Shown here: positions 1 to 13,553 of the stretch, in pieces
How positions within the stretch are numbered: position 1 is the stretch's first letter
Layout: every line of letters starts with the position of its first letter
Origin: Odiellus spinosus
Taxonomy: Eukaryota; Arthropoda; Arachnida; Opiliones; Phalangiidae
Direction: 5' to 3'
Length of the DNA: 64,000 nucleotides
Assembly: GCA_963920705.1 (NCBI GenBank)
Contig: OY987227.1
Span: 16,765,434 to 16,829,433 of the forward strand
Translations under genes and position numbers: made by a program
Notes under the pieces: generated by a model
The model's database searches: none
The model's input: only the letters and a program-made list of their open reading frames with translations
Told to the model about the DNA's origin: nothing

Positions 1-3000
1 AATTTGTAGGAATTGCTGATGGTTTTTTGGGCTTGTCTCCTAGCTCCTATCTTTGTTCTTAACGCTCATTTACGCCTATGGAGCAATGTCTAGCCCGTGA
101 TTAGGGACTAATTTAACCGCTAGAGGGCTTGGCCCGGTGTTGAGGGAAAGCGTGATTATCGTTCGCGTTACTCTTCCCCCGCGGGGATAATGAATAAGGT
201 GTGTTACCACCCACCCTTTTTTATGTATAGAATCTTTTTATTCAACTTATAGAGCTCTGTAAGTTCTTCACTAAAACCAAAAGTTTGAAATGATTACCCT
301 TTGAAAAGTAGGTCAAAATCATAATGATGTCGATATGATTTTTATTCTATCTATTTTTAAGGTATTCGAAAAGTATTCTAAATTGTTTTATTTTAATTTT
401 GAAGTTTCTTATGGTTTAAAATTTTTAATATAGATTATTAAAAGTGTGAAAAAAAATCTATAGGTCTTCGTAAAAAATGTTGACAGGCTAACTTTAAAAT
501 AAAAATAAAACTTATCGTATAAGATTCCTTCGTCCTTTTATCTTTAACTTTTATTCGCCCGGTTCTTTTTCTCCCGGCAAATCGCGTTTTTCTTTCCTCC
601 GGGTAAATGTTGCCATAAAAGTGTCCGTTTTTCGATTTCCTCATCTGCTTTCCAGCGTTTCGGTGACATTTTCTTGGTTGTCGGCGTAACTGGCAAGCGC
701 TACTTAAGTTTATTTTATGGACACCACGCGATTCAATCCCCTCTCATATACAGGCGCTAGCGAGAGTCGAATAAACAATTGTTTTTATTTTATTTTTTAT
801 CTTTAACCCACTTTTTTTCTTCTTCGAATCTATTACGTATCATTCATTTTATTTGAGTCAATAGCTACAAAGCTATGCTTTAACGCCTTCTTACCGCAAT
901 TTTCTACTACCCTTATCATCAGTTCATTGTCTGAAATAAAACGGATAGAATTGTGTAGGGCAAAACAGTCCGTGGTTTCAGTTTTCTCTAACAATACTAC
1001 AATGAATCGCAGAGAAATACGTGGTATATCGTGCCTTTAGAAATTCAGCAATTTCAGACTGATTTTGAATGTTCCCCTGTTCACGAGAAAAATGGAAAAC
1101 TACTTTTATCGACTATGAAGTTTAATATTATGTATTATTTCGCCCCTTTTTTCGCTAGTTTGCAAACTAATCTTCAAAAATAAAAGTATATAGGCCTACT
1201 ATAGTATAGAATGGCAAGGAAATAAAGAAGGAAAAGGATATCCCGGGGAAAACGAAAGAATTAACGATCAAAAAGTAGCATTTGTTTTATCGGTTCATTT
1301 ATCACTTTTTTTTTGTGATATCTTTTTTTAATGACTATAGGGGTACTATAAATTGTTTCTTGGGCTTCTCTATAGATGAGGAAGTAAAATAAAGAATAAT
1401 CAGTTTTTTTTTTGCCCTTATAAGGGGCAAAAGATCACCCTCTTTTCCATTTGAAAATTTCAAACTTTAAAAGATTATAAGGTTTTTGTTTAATGTCTTT
1501 GATTTATTATCGGAAGCGAATTGAGAGAGCTGGAATTGACATATCCATTTGCAAATATATTGAACGGATAGTTTTAAATTTATTTTTCAACCTTGACATT
1601 TAATGATTACTTTGTATATAGACTGTTGTTCAAAAGCAGTTTGTAGAAACTATTATTAACTCTAAATAATCTTAATCAATTAACCAAACTTTAGAAATTA
1701 ATTTAAGCACCTAAAACGTGTCCAATAATTGTGAAAAACAAATTCCGGTGTAGGTTTTTTTGGCACTGTGATTCCGAAAATAAATTCAAACGCTGTTTCC
1801 CTTTTTGTGTATCATTTTTTTCTCATTTTGCTAAATGACAGACAGATGAACGCACCTAGTGAATTATATATTTTGATGATGATATTGAATCTCGGTTTTT
1901 GATGCCAAAACGTAGATTTAACGAATTTTCCCCTAGAAGTCAGCTTTGCTCTGGACATGGTTGCGCGAAGGCTGGAACACTTTTACAGGGGATGCGTAGT
2001 AAATATATTACCCATTTGTTCCTATATCTAGCTTCCCTCTGGAGTCTGATACACGATAGCGCAAAAGTTCAAACATTGTTACCTTTTTCAAAACCTACTT
2101 TGAAGAATAATTCATTCGTTCATGGGTATTAGTTTCTTCCAAATAAAGTTGATCACGTCACTTCCATACGAGATTAAAAAAAAAAAAATCAGGCGACGAA
2201 ATTCTGAAAATTTCGAAAAGGTTTTCTATTTAATCGTAAGAGGTGTCACTTAAGGTATAGTAAGGCTGGTTATTTTGATATCGAAGTTAAGTGACCTTGA
2301 ACCTCGGTAAAGACGGTTTTGCCTAAAAAAAATCAAACCTGTCAGTCTTCAAATATTCATTTATTCCCTGCCGAAAAATTCGACGCTTTCGAGATAAGAG
2401 AGAGGATTCGAGAAATATTTTCTCGAACGCGTAAGTGTAGTTCTCTTATACATGGCATAATGCATTAGTCATGTTATACGATTTACTGAGTTAAAGGGAT
2501 ATTACCGTATGATTTTGGGTCTAGGGAATACTTTCAATATCGAAAAAATATTTGATTATATATATTCTAAAAAATCTACTTTTTAGTTTCGGAGTTTTAC
2601 CTATTTGATGACGATATAGAATTGCCACGAGTTCACCCAAATCTTAACCTTTATGGTATTTTTCTTATTATTTGGCTAAGAGGTTTCATACTTACTGTTT
2701 TTTAGGATTTTCAAGAGATGTTGTGATTTTTAAGTAATATGTTTGGGATAAACTTTGAGATTTCAAATTTCCCAAATTTTGGAGATTTTTGTCCGACCCC
2801 TGGAATTATACAAGCCTACACTGATGACTAAAATGTCACAAACTCTTAAAGTCACGTCATTGTCGTAAATTTCATATGATCTTTGAGCTTTATTAAGGAA
2901 AATATCGTAAATTTTGTGAACAACCTTGTATATTTTCTTCTTCCTCTAAAGCCGCATTTACACCAGAGACTTTGAGACAATTTCCAAAGCGTTTTTAATG

Positions 3001-3504
3001 TTTAAATCATCTATTCAAGCTAACAATTACATAATTAGACGTAGTTTAATGTCTAATATGGACGTAGCTTAATTTGGTTGTCTTACGCACAATACATGAA
3101 GCGTTTTAGTTTTGACTAGGTTGTTGTACAGGATACTATCTCTTTGAAGGTTCGCTATAGGTACGCGTACAATATTTTTCGCGTGATTTCCAATATAGAA
3201 GTTTTTTCTTTCTAAAGTAAGAAAAAATATTATTTTTTCGATCCATTTGGAAATAGGGGATTGAAGGAAAAAAAAAAGTCAGATACTAAGAAGCGTTTCA
3301 CACCCAATCAGCGTACCGCGCTGTCAGACTGTCTACATATTTTTATCGATAAACTAAGAAATTGCCTTGAATTATATATATCTTTGACCTTTAATCCTTT
3401 TCGGCGATTCTTCGGATATGGATTTTATGGGGTTTTTATTAATTTAAAAGAAGGTGATAATATCAAATGTTTTTAGGTGTGTGAGATTCAAGTGTTGGCG
3501 ATCA
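1..3504. other. Non-coding stretch, no gene seen
   Basis: No open frame here has splice context, domain-like composition or a signal peptide. The only structure I can name is a fragment at about 1,092-1,175 of a dispersed repeat that also occurs near 43.9, 49.9 and 52.8 kb, and a short hairpin around 2,408-2,431. Short T and A runs occur on both strands. The first 200 bases are somewhat GC-richer but match nothing that I recognise. Confidence 0.5.
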
Positions 3505-3944
3505 TTGTAATTTTATTTGATTATAAAATAATTGTGATAATTTAGATTTCGATTACAAATGTAATAAAGAGGATTTTGATTCAAAATAATTGTGATAAAG
3601 AGGATTTTGATTACAAATAATTGTGATCAAGAGGATCTTGATTACAAATAATTGTGATCAATATGATTTTGATTACAAATAATTGTGATCAAGAGGATTT
3701 TGATTCAAAATAATTGTGTTCAAGAGGATTTTGATTCAAAATAATTATGTTCAAGATGATTTTGATTACAAATAATTCCGATCAAGGGGATTTTGATTAC
3801 AAATAATTCCGATCAAGGGGATTTTGATTACAAATAATTGTGTTCAAGAGGATTTTGATTACAAATAATTGTGATCAAGAGGATTTTTGATTACAAATAA
3901 TCGTGTTCAAGAGGATTTCGATAACAAATAATTGTGATAATTTA
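3505..3944. repeat. Minisatellite, 31-bp unit
   Basis: About 14 degenerate copies of a 31-bp unit, roughly AAGAGGATTTTGATTACAAA followed by TAATTGTGATC. Variation is mainly GATC versus GTTC or GATA at the join and ATTACAAAT versus ATTCAAAAT inside. Some adjacent pairs share private variants, such as TTCCGATCAAGGGG twice in a row near 3,775-3,825, which indicates local unit duplication. There is no coding potential, and there are no spacers of the kind seen in CRISPR arrays. Confidence 0.9.
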
Positions 3945-5225
3945 TATGGAAAATATGTAAATATATATATTTCTAACCAATGTTTTAACCATCTTTCAGA
4001 AAATTTAACTTAAATTTCATTTGATTTTCATGATGAATCAGAATCTGTGACATAATCAAAATTTCTTATTTTTCAATTTCGATTTAATTTGAAAAATTCG
4101 AATGGAATCTTTTCATGCTCATATAAAGAGTTTTTTAAAAAAATGTATCTGAGCATCTTGAAGGCATATCTTTACAAGTATAGAAGCATAAAAGGGGTAA
4201 AAAAACGGTCGCTCTTATAGAGGAAATACCATTGGTCAAGATCAAATGACGCACTGCTGTCCTTTTATTTTCCTATACCATACTCCACTTTTTTTTTTAT
4301 TATTATTTTTATATTCCATCTTATATATTTTTATGTTATGTGTGGATTCTTTTGGATTCTCCATCACACAAACCTTTTTTTTTTATTTCGTTTTCGTATA
4401 AGAAAAAAAAAATGGAAGCAATAGCGAAAAACTGTAGGGAAAGAGGAAGAAGTCATGTTTAGGATTTTGTTTGAATCGCGAGAGAGACTTCCCGTTTGAA
4501 ATTTACGACTCTTTTTACAAAGATAGATCTAATATGTCCCTTGATTTATTTTTTCTTCTCTCGAAGCTTTATATTTCAAGTCATTGTTGTTCATATATTC
4601 GTGTTCAAGACGAAATGGTAACGGTTCTATTTTTTACCGTGATTTTTTTATATTGTTTATCAATTCGCCTTATCTTTTCCCATTTTGTCAACTCCGCTTA
4701 GAAGTTCCTTTAAATACAAGTATACCTAATACATCTCTCTTTTATTTTCCTTTACTACGAAACACGAAGGAATGTTTGTAGCGTATTGTGTAAACGTCAA
4801 ATAATGATCATTTTACAGATGACTTTGAAAATAAATTTCTGACACACTTTTTTACTCTTCGTTTTAAAGTGTTTGTCAAAGGATATCCCTATATATATTT
4901 TAAACATTGCTGGCTTGTTGAATTGCGGATGTAGTCGCGAACAATGGATCTACAGCGAGAGAAGTTAACTTAACATTAGCGATATTTAATATACAATATA
5001 ATTTAAAAAAATCCTTGTAAGTTAGAGAGTGGCTAACTCAAAATTTATGAGTTTTTTTAATGAAACGTAGATGGAATTTTCTTCAATACTTTTACTTCGA
5101 ATATTCTTCAAACTGTAGATCTATTTTAATCAAATTATATGAGTATTTTATTATACGTAAACTCAGATTTAATATATCCAAACTGTAGATGTTTGACTCT
5201 TTTTTACTCAAAACTTTGCACGCTC
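3945..5225. other. Non-coding AT-rich stretch
   Basis: The open frames present (for example 4,471-4,701) are low-complexity and lack splice or initiation context, so I do not call a gene. Long T runs occur at 4,289 and 4,377 and an A run at 4,403. Confidence 0.5.
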
Positions 5226-5945
5226 TTTATATTTGGGATATTTTACTAACCTTTAATATTTGGGATATTTTACTCAATAATTAATATTTGGGATATTTTA
5301 CTCAATCCTTAATATTTGGGATATTTTACTGAACCCTTAATATTTGGGATATTTTACTCAACCCTTAATATTTGGGATATTTTGCTCAATGCTTAATATT
5401 TGGGATATTTTGCTCAATCCTTAATATTTGGGATATTTTACTCAATCCTTAATATTTGGGATATTTTACTCAACCCTTAATATTTGGGTTATTTTACTCA
5501 ACTATTAATATTTGGGATATTTTACTCAAACCTTAATATTTGGGTTATTTTACTGAACCCTTAATATTGGGATATTTTACTCAAACCTTAATATTTGGGA
5601 TATTTTACTCAATCCTTAGTATTTGGGATATTTTACTCAAACCTTAATATTTGGGATATTTTACTCAAACCTTAATATTTGGGATATTTTACTCAAACCT
5701 TAATATTTGGGATATTTTACTCAAACCTTAATATTTGGGATATTTTACTCGAACCTTAATATTTGGGATATTTTACTCAACCCTTAATATTTGGGATATT
5801 TTACTCAAACCTTAATATTTGGGTTATTTTACTCAACTCATAATATTTGGGATATTTTACTCAAACCTTAATATTTGGGATATTTTACTCAAACCTTAAT
5901 ATTTGGGAAATTTTACTCAAACCTTAATATTTGGGATATTTTACT
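5226..5945. repeat. Minisatellite, 28-bp unit
   Basis: About 26 head-to-tail copies of a 28-bp unit (TTAATATTTGGGATATTTTA then CTCAAACC). The GGGATATTTTACTCAA core is nearly invariant. The last four bases change between AACC, ATCC, ACCC and GAACC, and a GGGTTATTTTA variant recurs at several separated positions. High identity between copies suggests recent expansion or ongoing homogenisation. Confidence 0.95.
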
Positions 5946-6854
5946 TGATGAAACAGGTATATTTAACTTCAAACTATATAAAATAACACTACCCTTATTC
6001 ATTTTAATGCGAAAAAAATCTACCATTTTTTCTTAAATATACCGCTTCATAATTTTAAAATTCATGACCTTTAATATTTGAGAAAAAAAAAAAACGTTTA
6101 AAATTTCACGTCTGTTTATCTTCTACTTTAAATTTTTCCATAAATATGTATTATTTTTTTCTTCCATCTTCCATATTTAGGACATTTCATTTAGTTTTCC
6201 ATACTTTTTATCTTTTTGTAGAATGGGAATCAGCAGCGAGCACCTGCACACTCGTGGCTGCTAAAGAAGAAAGAAAAAAGAATGATGGAAAAACTTGAAA
6301 ATGTACGAAGGAAGCAACGACAGAAAGAAAAATGAGGCGAAACGTGCGCCCAGAGAAGAGATTTCTTTTCCTATTTCTTTTCACGTTTACGATAGGGTGC
6401 TAGTATAGAGCAAATGGAAATTCAAGCTGAACCCAGAGAAACGAGTGAACGAAAATGAAGAATTTGGAAATTTTACGACCTCATAATATCGTCGGAAAGA
6501 AAGAAAATTGAACAAACCCGTACTTACAACGCCTATGGTAACGGTAGGTGGATAAAATAATATAACAATTATTATCCGAAATAACTACATCTTTTAGAGT
6601 AACATTCGTCTCTAAGATGAGAATAAAAAATACAAGTTTCGCCAAGAGATGCGGTTTACAAATTACACTTTTTTTCGGGTCAAAACATCAAAGCGTAGGT
6701 GGTTAACGGCTGGGGAAAATTAAAGGTTAAATATCTTAAACGTTTACAAGAAAAAAAATAAACTAAAACATGGAAATAATTCGATATCAAACAAAAATTT
6801 TAAATATCATTAAAATATGAAAAATAATTCGATTCGCGTGGGTTCGCGCCATTT
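5946..6854. other. Non-coding stretch, no gene seen
   Basis: A purine-rich patch at about 6,255-6,510 (many GAAAGAAAG-like words) is the only compositional feature. I see no supported exon. Confidence 0.5.
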
Positions 6855-6957
6855 CAGACACCTTAGGAAAACGCCTTCCCTGGATAGTGTTTAACGCGGG
6901 TTACGTATTGTTATTGATGATTTGAGGAAAAAATAACGCGCGTTTTCAAGGTGTCTG
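6855..6957. mobile_element. Short MITE with ~20-bp inverted ends
   Basis: The left end reads CAGACACCTTAGGAAAACGC; the reverse complement of the right end reads CAGACACCTTGAAAACGCGC, about 103 bp apart. CA...TG termini and length suit a non-autonomous DNA transposon remnant, possibly hAT-like. The flanking bases do not give a clean target-site duplication, so the superfamily is uncertain. Confidence 0.6.
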
Positions 6958-9900
6958 TTTTGTTTCTACATTTTCTTACTTTGCATGAACCGTACTATAC
7001 GTTAAAAGCATTAAAGGCACTAATTACCCGAATAAAAACGTTTAGAATATGACGTCATTTCGTGTAAAGAATAAGAACAGCGAAACAAATTACTGGTTTA
7101 AGGATGTGAAATGTTTTTTGTACCAAATTTGTACAAAACATATTAAACAAATAAATTTAGGTTCAAACAAGAATGATATTATACAGAAATGTACCCTAGA
7201 TATGAATTTAACATCTATTCTAAAGAAAACTTGAACATCTAATCTAAAAATCACTTGATTCTCTCAAGTTCTCAACGATTGAGTGTTCAAAGAACGTTGC
7301 TTTATCGAAAGGCGGTTTCATATAAAGCATGATAATTCTTAATAAATTTAGAATGTATTTAATATTTAAATGTATATGATTTTTCCGAGGATAAACGTTT
7401 GTTAGTTTTAACTATTAATAAATCGTATTCAAAGGTAATTTTAGAGTATAATTTTGTACTAGTTGAAAGGGAATTAATTCTTAATGGACTATTCGCCTTT
7501 GGATAAAACACATGTGGCTTCCAATCCAGGGTACATAATATGTTTATCATCCTTGTTTTAGACTCTAAGTTCGGTATTTATTAAAATGAAAATGAAATGA
7601 AGACTCAAATTAAAATGGATTCTTTACCCTTAAATTAACCATAAAACATCACCAACAAACGTGCGCACTACGTTATGAACTTGAAATTAATTCGAGCGAT
7701 GATAATAATAAATTTGATTGATCGAGTACACGAATATTTACATTAAGTAAAGAAAGGCCTGCATTAGCTTGGCGGTGATGAGATATGGCTTTTAATTTGG
7801 GCTTAATAATTAATTAAGGGTAAAAAATTGCATGAAATACAAAAGCGTTTTTCATTATTCATTTCTAATTTTAATTATAATTAAAGTAAAGATTGAAAAC
7901 AAAAGGAACTGAAATTAAATACACGTCAAAGAACGGTTTTTGCAGCATAATTGGCTGACTTCCAAAAATTTCTAATTTTAAACATCAATTAGATATACGT
8001 CAATTTTGACATTGGCTTTACATATACACACTCTCCCGTTGCTCACTACAAAACTCGCTCTATTAACACAAACAAAAACCAACAGTTAAACTAATTAAAA
8101 AAATCCGAAAATCACCTTTTGGGCCTAAATTTAAAAACCCAAAAAAACAATTAATAATAATAATAATAATAATAATTCAAAGTACATTTTGCGCGCAAGC
8201 TTTCTCTCTACTATACTTTTTAAAACGCAGCTCAGACTCGCGGGCGTGCCTTTTTGGGAAGTTTCTTGGGGTAATTACGAAAAATAAAAATATAAAAAAA
8301 AAATGCGTATTCAAATAATATTCAAATCATTTTTTTAAATAATAAAATAAAACCAGATAAAAAATACAAAAAAACAAAAAAGCCTTAAACCGCGATTAAA
8401 CGTGATTAATTTTAATAAATTGATATAAATTAAAATATAAATTAAAAAGGTACGTCTTAAATATCGTACCAGGCAGCTGATACCAAAAAACAAAAAACAA
8501 TTTAGGTTTTTATCAAAAAAATGAAAAAATTTCCCGAATAAAATATATTTCTTAAGCCTAACTAAAAATTTTCGCCTTTAAGTATTAGGCCCCTAAAATA
8601 TATTTCGCGCCTTTTTGCTAACTAAAAATTAAACTAAACTAAAAAAAAAATTAAAACTAAACTAAACGCGAATCGAAAACAAAAATTCTAACCAAAAACT
8701 ATCGACTAACGAAACTGACAAGGAGATGAGAGTTAAAGAGTGGACATTTAAAAATTAAACCTCGGGATTTCTTCGTTAAAACCGACATGAATATTTCCGA
8801 GTGATGTGAAAAAAAGTTATTAACAAACAAAAGTGTTTTTATCATATTTTGTATCCGTAAAAATATGGGGGGAAAAATAATAATTGATACCAAAATGTTT
8901 TACATTGTATAAAAAAAAAAAACTTAGGCTTAGGAAATATTAACTGTATAAAAACAAAAACACAAAAACAAACAAACAAACATCTATTGTAAAAGTGGCG
9001 TCGCTTTTGGTAATTAATAACCAAGCAAAATATTAATGAAACACAAATGAATTGGAATTAACACCGAGGCTCTCCTATCCCGTACCCCAAAATAGAGAAC
9101 CCAAAATATTTTGGATATTTGGTTTAATAAGAGAATAATTAATTTAATTACTAGTTTATTTTAGTTCTATTTATAGTATAATTTAAAAGATTTTGTTATG
9201 GAACCCTGGTTAATTGAGACATCGCTTACTTGCCGCGTTCTAAAAGAAAATGTTTGAAAAATCTAACTATCTCATATACATAAATTCTTATAAAGTATAT
9301 TTATGATCATATAAATTGTTATTTGCGTAGTTTCTTAGACATCCAACGCCGGCCTATTCTCTTAATGTTAGGACATTACAAGGGCTATTGAAGGCTGAAA
9401 TAATATGATTGGCTCGAATTTATATTTACTATTTTTCAAAATTTACCAAACTTCAAAAGCTGTTCCATTTTTAGCTCCAAGTTTCAATTTAATTATGAAA
9501 TATCAGTCTCTTAAATAAATTTAATAATATTCTAATATAAATTTAATTTTCTCTATTTATTGGTTTAGAGGCAATAGTGTCAAAGATAGGAATGACGGAA
9601 AACTCGTATTATTATTCGTATTTAGTATTAAAATCTTGTTTAACTTATAATAAATTAAAATTCATGATACAAACACAATGCTGGTTATTGCATAAATTAT
9701 ATTTAGTTAATTAATATTCTAATATATGTCAATTATTTCACCAAGTATCCAAAAATTGAAGCAAAATATTACCATCATATAATACAAATAATATATGTAT
9801 ATTATACCATATCGTTGGCTAAATATATATATACATACATACATGTATTAACGTTAATGTGGTTCTAAAAACATAATTACCACTAACATCAAGCTTTCAC

Positions 9901-12460
9901 ACTTAGATATTTAACATAAAACCCTTCCCCCCAACCCAAAATAAAAAAGGAGATATAAAAACAAATATTTTTGTGCTAAAGCCATTATAAATAATCATGT
10001 TAATATATTTGACTGGGGTAACGTATTAACATTGGTATTTGAAAAAAATACATCAACCAAAAGACCCTATAACAAAACAATTCTTAAATATTCAATGTAA
10101 AGAGCCTATATTACTGTCTATAATCTATTAATAGTGTCGTCACTAACGTATAAAACAAAATTACAATTGAGGTAAGGTTTTAAATTAAGAAATAATTCTT
10201 TAATTAATTATACGAAGAAGAAAAAAAAAAGGTTTTTGGTTCCTTAAAATCGCTTTAAAATTCGTAAAGCTGAGATATATTTTTAATATTTTTAATATTA
10301 GTTTTTACCATGGAAAGAAATTAAAACATTTTATAGTAAGTTCGTACTAACTTAGAAGCAATATAGTGAAAGGCAGGGAGAAAGGAAAAAACGAGTAATG
10401 TCGTCATTATACGTTTATATATCTCTTTTTCTTTGAAGATATTATTTCTAAGCTGGTAAAATTACTATAAGTTGGTAAATATTTGGATAGAGTTTTTAAA
10501 AGGCTATAAAATAAGATAAATAACGAGGAAAATGAATCAAAAAATAATAAAATTGTAAATTACACAAATTAAATTAATTGATAGTTAAATATATGTTAAT
10601 TTTATTGTGACGTCATCAGAAAATTTTAGTTTGTCTGCATAAAAAGTATTTTTTTCATAATATTAAAAACCCAATTTCAACTGAGTTAACGCGTTTTTAA
10701 GTAACTTCAAAATTACAATGCTAAAAATGTTATAGATTTATTTTTTTTCCGCTTATTGACGTGAAATTATTCAGGAACGTAATTATCGATTAGATTCGAA
10801 TGAAAGGCTGTAGTTTCTGGATTTAGTACTTTTACGAGAACAACACCGTGAAAGCTCCTGTATCACGTGACAGAACGCCAGAGAGTTTTAGGTGATGACG
10901 TACTATTTTGAGGAGAATTTTTTGTTTTCAAAGATTTCTAAGATGATGTTTATAATATATTATTTTTACTGTTTCTGGAGGTAATTTTTTCTATGTCATA
11001 AATTTAATCTTTTTTTAACAACATTTCCAAAAATGCTACTGTAACTCCATTTTAAACCTGTGAAACTTATATTTGGGATTCATTTGAACATTTTTGATCT
11101 TATTTTATAGCTTATTTGAAACTCTATCCCTAAATTAATATTCACGATCTAAATAACCTTTAATATTATTATATTAATCATAATTTAGCAGTAATACTTA
11201 ATATGTTTTAACTTAATTATAATTTAATTGCTTACTAAAATACCAGTAGTGAACTTAGTCAAGGACCAAAGATTAACTAAAACCAAAAAAAAAAAACCCC
11301 AAAATCTATCTATATAAAAATATATGCAATAATTAATAAGAATTTTTTTATTATATGACAAAAAAAATGAAAACTTTTCGCATTTTAAATTTACTGAATA
11401 ATAATTACATAAAATAAGGAGCCCAAGAACATTTTTTATCGCCAAAAATCTTTTTTAAAAAATATTCTAACTTATCAGCGGCTTTTTCAATACGATACTA
11501 AAGAAAAACTTTAAAAAACCCAAATCATTTTAGTTTTGCAAATTCTTAAACCTAACCTTGAGATTAAAAAAAAAAAAAAAATAAAGAAAGATATTGAACG
11601 GATTATAAGGGTTATTTAAATAAGAATGAGATAGAAAATTAAACATTACAACTAAAGTTTTAATTTGGCTTTAATAGAAAATGAGAAATGATATTAAAAT
11701 TGTAAAAAAAATTTAAAATAATTTTATTCGATATTTCATACTCGAAATTAAAATAGGGCCTAAATTACAATTATTTTTTCATCTTTTGGATCATAATTAC
11801 TTTTTGAAATATGCATTAGGCTTAGCTACAAAATAATTGGTGAAAATATTTTATTGATAATATATTTAAATATTGTTCATAATTATTTCTCCAAATGAGG
11901 CCCAGTGATTGGTTGGTTTTGCGAAGACGTTATAGTTTAGAGTCCCATCCCATGCACTCAAATCTAAAATCGCGTGAAAAAACTATTTAGGTCCAAGTGA
12001 TTGACTTTGAAATGATCGGCGAAAATACATTGAGTTTAAAACTAACTTATTTAGTTTAGAAATGGATTGAAAAGGGACTAGTACGTCCGAAAACTCTCCT
12101 TAAAGCGTTTATTTAATAAACTGTTTAATTTAAACATGCAGTAGCAGTCTCGTAAATTATTTTTAAGTTTAATCACCATGGTCAACACATTTTGTGTAAA
12201 ACTAACCTAGACTCACCTTTCCTAAGTCATTGTTCATTTGAAAGTCGATCACGGCATATTATTTGTTAAAAACATAATTATGTTAAAATATAATTAAAAC
12301 CCTGTACAGGATTTAACCAAAAAAGTAATTTAACCGTTTTAAAATGTAATTTAAGCCCAATTTTTGGATGGTAAACTATTGAATAATAATAAGTATAATT
12401 TAACTTGACATTGTAAAGATTAACAAAAATTTTGGTGGGGAAAATTTGTAGCAAGTTTTA
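6958..12460. other. A-rich non-coding stretch
   Basis: No exon is supported on either strand. From about 7.6 to 11.7 kb the + strand carries many A runs of 8-15 bases (8,290, 8,641, 8,909, 10,209, 11,287, 11,567) and few T runs. An (AAT)n microsatellite lies at 8,152-8,176 and a TA/CATA microsatellite near 9,825-9,845. A single arm of a palindromic element also found at 62.1 kb lies at about 9,335-9,480. The skew could mark an intron or 3' UTR of a gene on the minus strand, but I see no exon to prove it. Confidence 0.45.
9335..9480. repeat. Single arm of a palindromic element also at 62.1-62.4 kb
   Basis: The segment with AACGCCGGCCTATT, then AATGTTAGGACATTACAAG, GATTGGCTCGAATTTATATT and ACCAAACTTCA matches, in the same order, the right arm of the fold-back element at 62,085-62,440 (about 80-85 percent by eye). 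Here only one arm is present, so this is a solo half or an older truncated copy. Confidence 0.75.
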
Positions 12461-13130
12461 AAATCAAACGTATCCTTTCTGTACATTGGGGAAACTAGTT
12501 GACTTTATTCTCTCCCTATCTGTCATTCCGTCTCTCGGTACACAACGCGGAAACTTCGCTGTCGAGTTGCGATAACAACTTTTAAGCCTGGTAATTAATT
12601 CCAAGCTCGAAGTGTCGACTTTTGGATTAAGGGCGCGCGGATCTTCCCAAATAAAGTGTCTTCGGAGTTTTAGGACAACGCATGGCCTTGGCCTTCCACC
12701 CACGCACGCTCTTAACGCGAATATACGGTGCCAAGGACAAAAATAGTAAGGTTAAATATATATATACACATATATACACGCAAAATTTGAACTCGCGTAA
12801 TATTTTATTTTTACGTAATTTTCTTGTCCGCCACTTTTAAAACGAGTTGAGCCTTTTTCTTTTCAGACTTTTCTGTTATTTCTCTTACTTTATATAGTTT
12901 GTCCACCGACATAATAGTAACGTTACAAAATGCAGGGAGAAATAAAAATGGTTGATGACGACATTACGCGTATTTCTTTCACCCTGCCTCTCTCTCTATT
13001 GATTCTGTGCGCGGTGAACGGACAAAGAATAGTCGGATAGTTGTTTCGTTTTGAATGACAATGTGACGTGTACTGTTTCTAATTTTAAATCTCGACACAA
13101 AGAAAAACAACGTTGTGTTTGTAATAGTTT
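12461..13130. other. GC-richer island, gene status unresolved
   Basis: This stretch is visibly richer in G+C and CpG than its surroundings. A minus-strand frame of 79 codons (12,464-12,703) crosses it, and a minus-strand TATATAA-like box lies at about 12,889-12,900. That combination could be a promoter and 5' exon of a minus-strand gene reading toward 7 kb. Against this, the 79-residue frame has no signal peptide or domain and I find no convincing next exon. A small inverted repeat with CAGGG ends (12,933-12,987) lies inside. Confidence 0.3.
12933..12987. mobile_element. Very short inverted-repeat element, CAGGG ends
   Basis: CAGGGAGAAATA at the left and TTTCTTTCACCCTG at the right form imperfect inverted ends around ATGACGACATTACGCG. 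A related sequence occurs at about 10,370-10,415 (CAGGGAGAAAG ... GTAATGTCGTCAT), matching its reverse complement. This suggests a dispersed MITE family with hAT-like CAGGG termini; no target duplication is visible. Confidence 0.4.
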
Positions 13131-13357
13131 CAACAAATCGTTAGGTATTAGGAATAGTCAAAAAGCTTTACCGTTACAGTATTAAACAAAGTAAGTTATA
13201 TAGTTTAAGAGTAAAAATGAAGCAACCAATGCAGCGCCAATTAAAAAGTTTACAATATCTATTTATGTGATAGCCGAGACAAAATAAAACACTGTAGCTG
13301 GCCCTCCTTCCTGTAATTATCTTCCTTCAGTCCTTTCTCTGACCGCTGCCTCCTTCT

Positions 13358-13545
13358 TAGAGCTCGGCGTTTGGACAAGATTATTCATAAATAACGGTTA
13401 ATCATTTATTTATGAATAAAAATCGATATTATTCAGTAAATTATTCGCGATAACATACTTTTATCATAGGCTCCCCGTGGATAATATCAAATTATGAATA
13501 AAGATAAAACAAATGGATATTTTCTTGTCCAAACGCCGAGCTCTA
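13358..13545. mobile_element. hAT-like MITE with 8-bp target duplication
   Basis: A 188-bp element with 23-bp perfect terminal inverted repeats beginning TAGAGCTCGGCGTTTGGACA. It is flanked on both sides by the direct repeat CTCCTTCT (13,350-13,357 and 13,546-13,553). An 8-bp duplication plus TAGAG-type ends is characteristic of the hAT superfamily. There is no coding capacity, so it is a non-autonomous copy that needed a transposase from elsewhere. The interior contains a smaller hairpin (TTATTCATAAATA / TATTTATGAATAA). Perfect ends and perfect duplication suggest a recent insertion. Confidence 0.93.
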
Positions 13546-13553
13546 CTCCTTCT

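Noticed and set aside
5226-5945. CRISPR-like repeat array
   Set aside because: Units are contiguous with no unique spacers, and the gene context is animal; these are minisatellites.
12464-12703. 79-codon minus-strand frame as a confirmed first exon
   Set aside because: It lies in a GC-richer island but has no signal peptide or family match and no identifiable next exon; kept only as an unresolved island.
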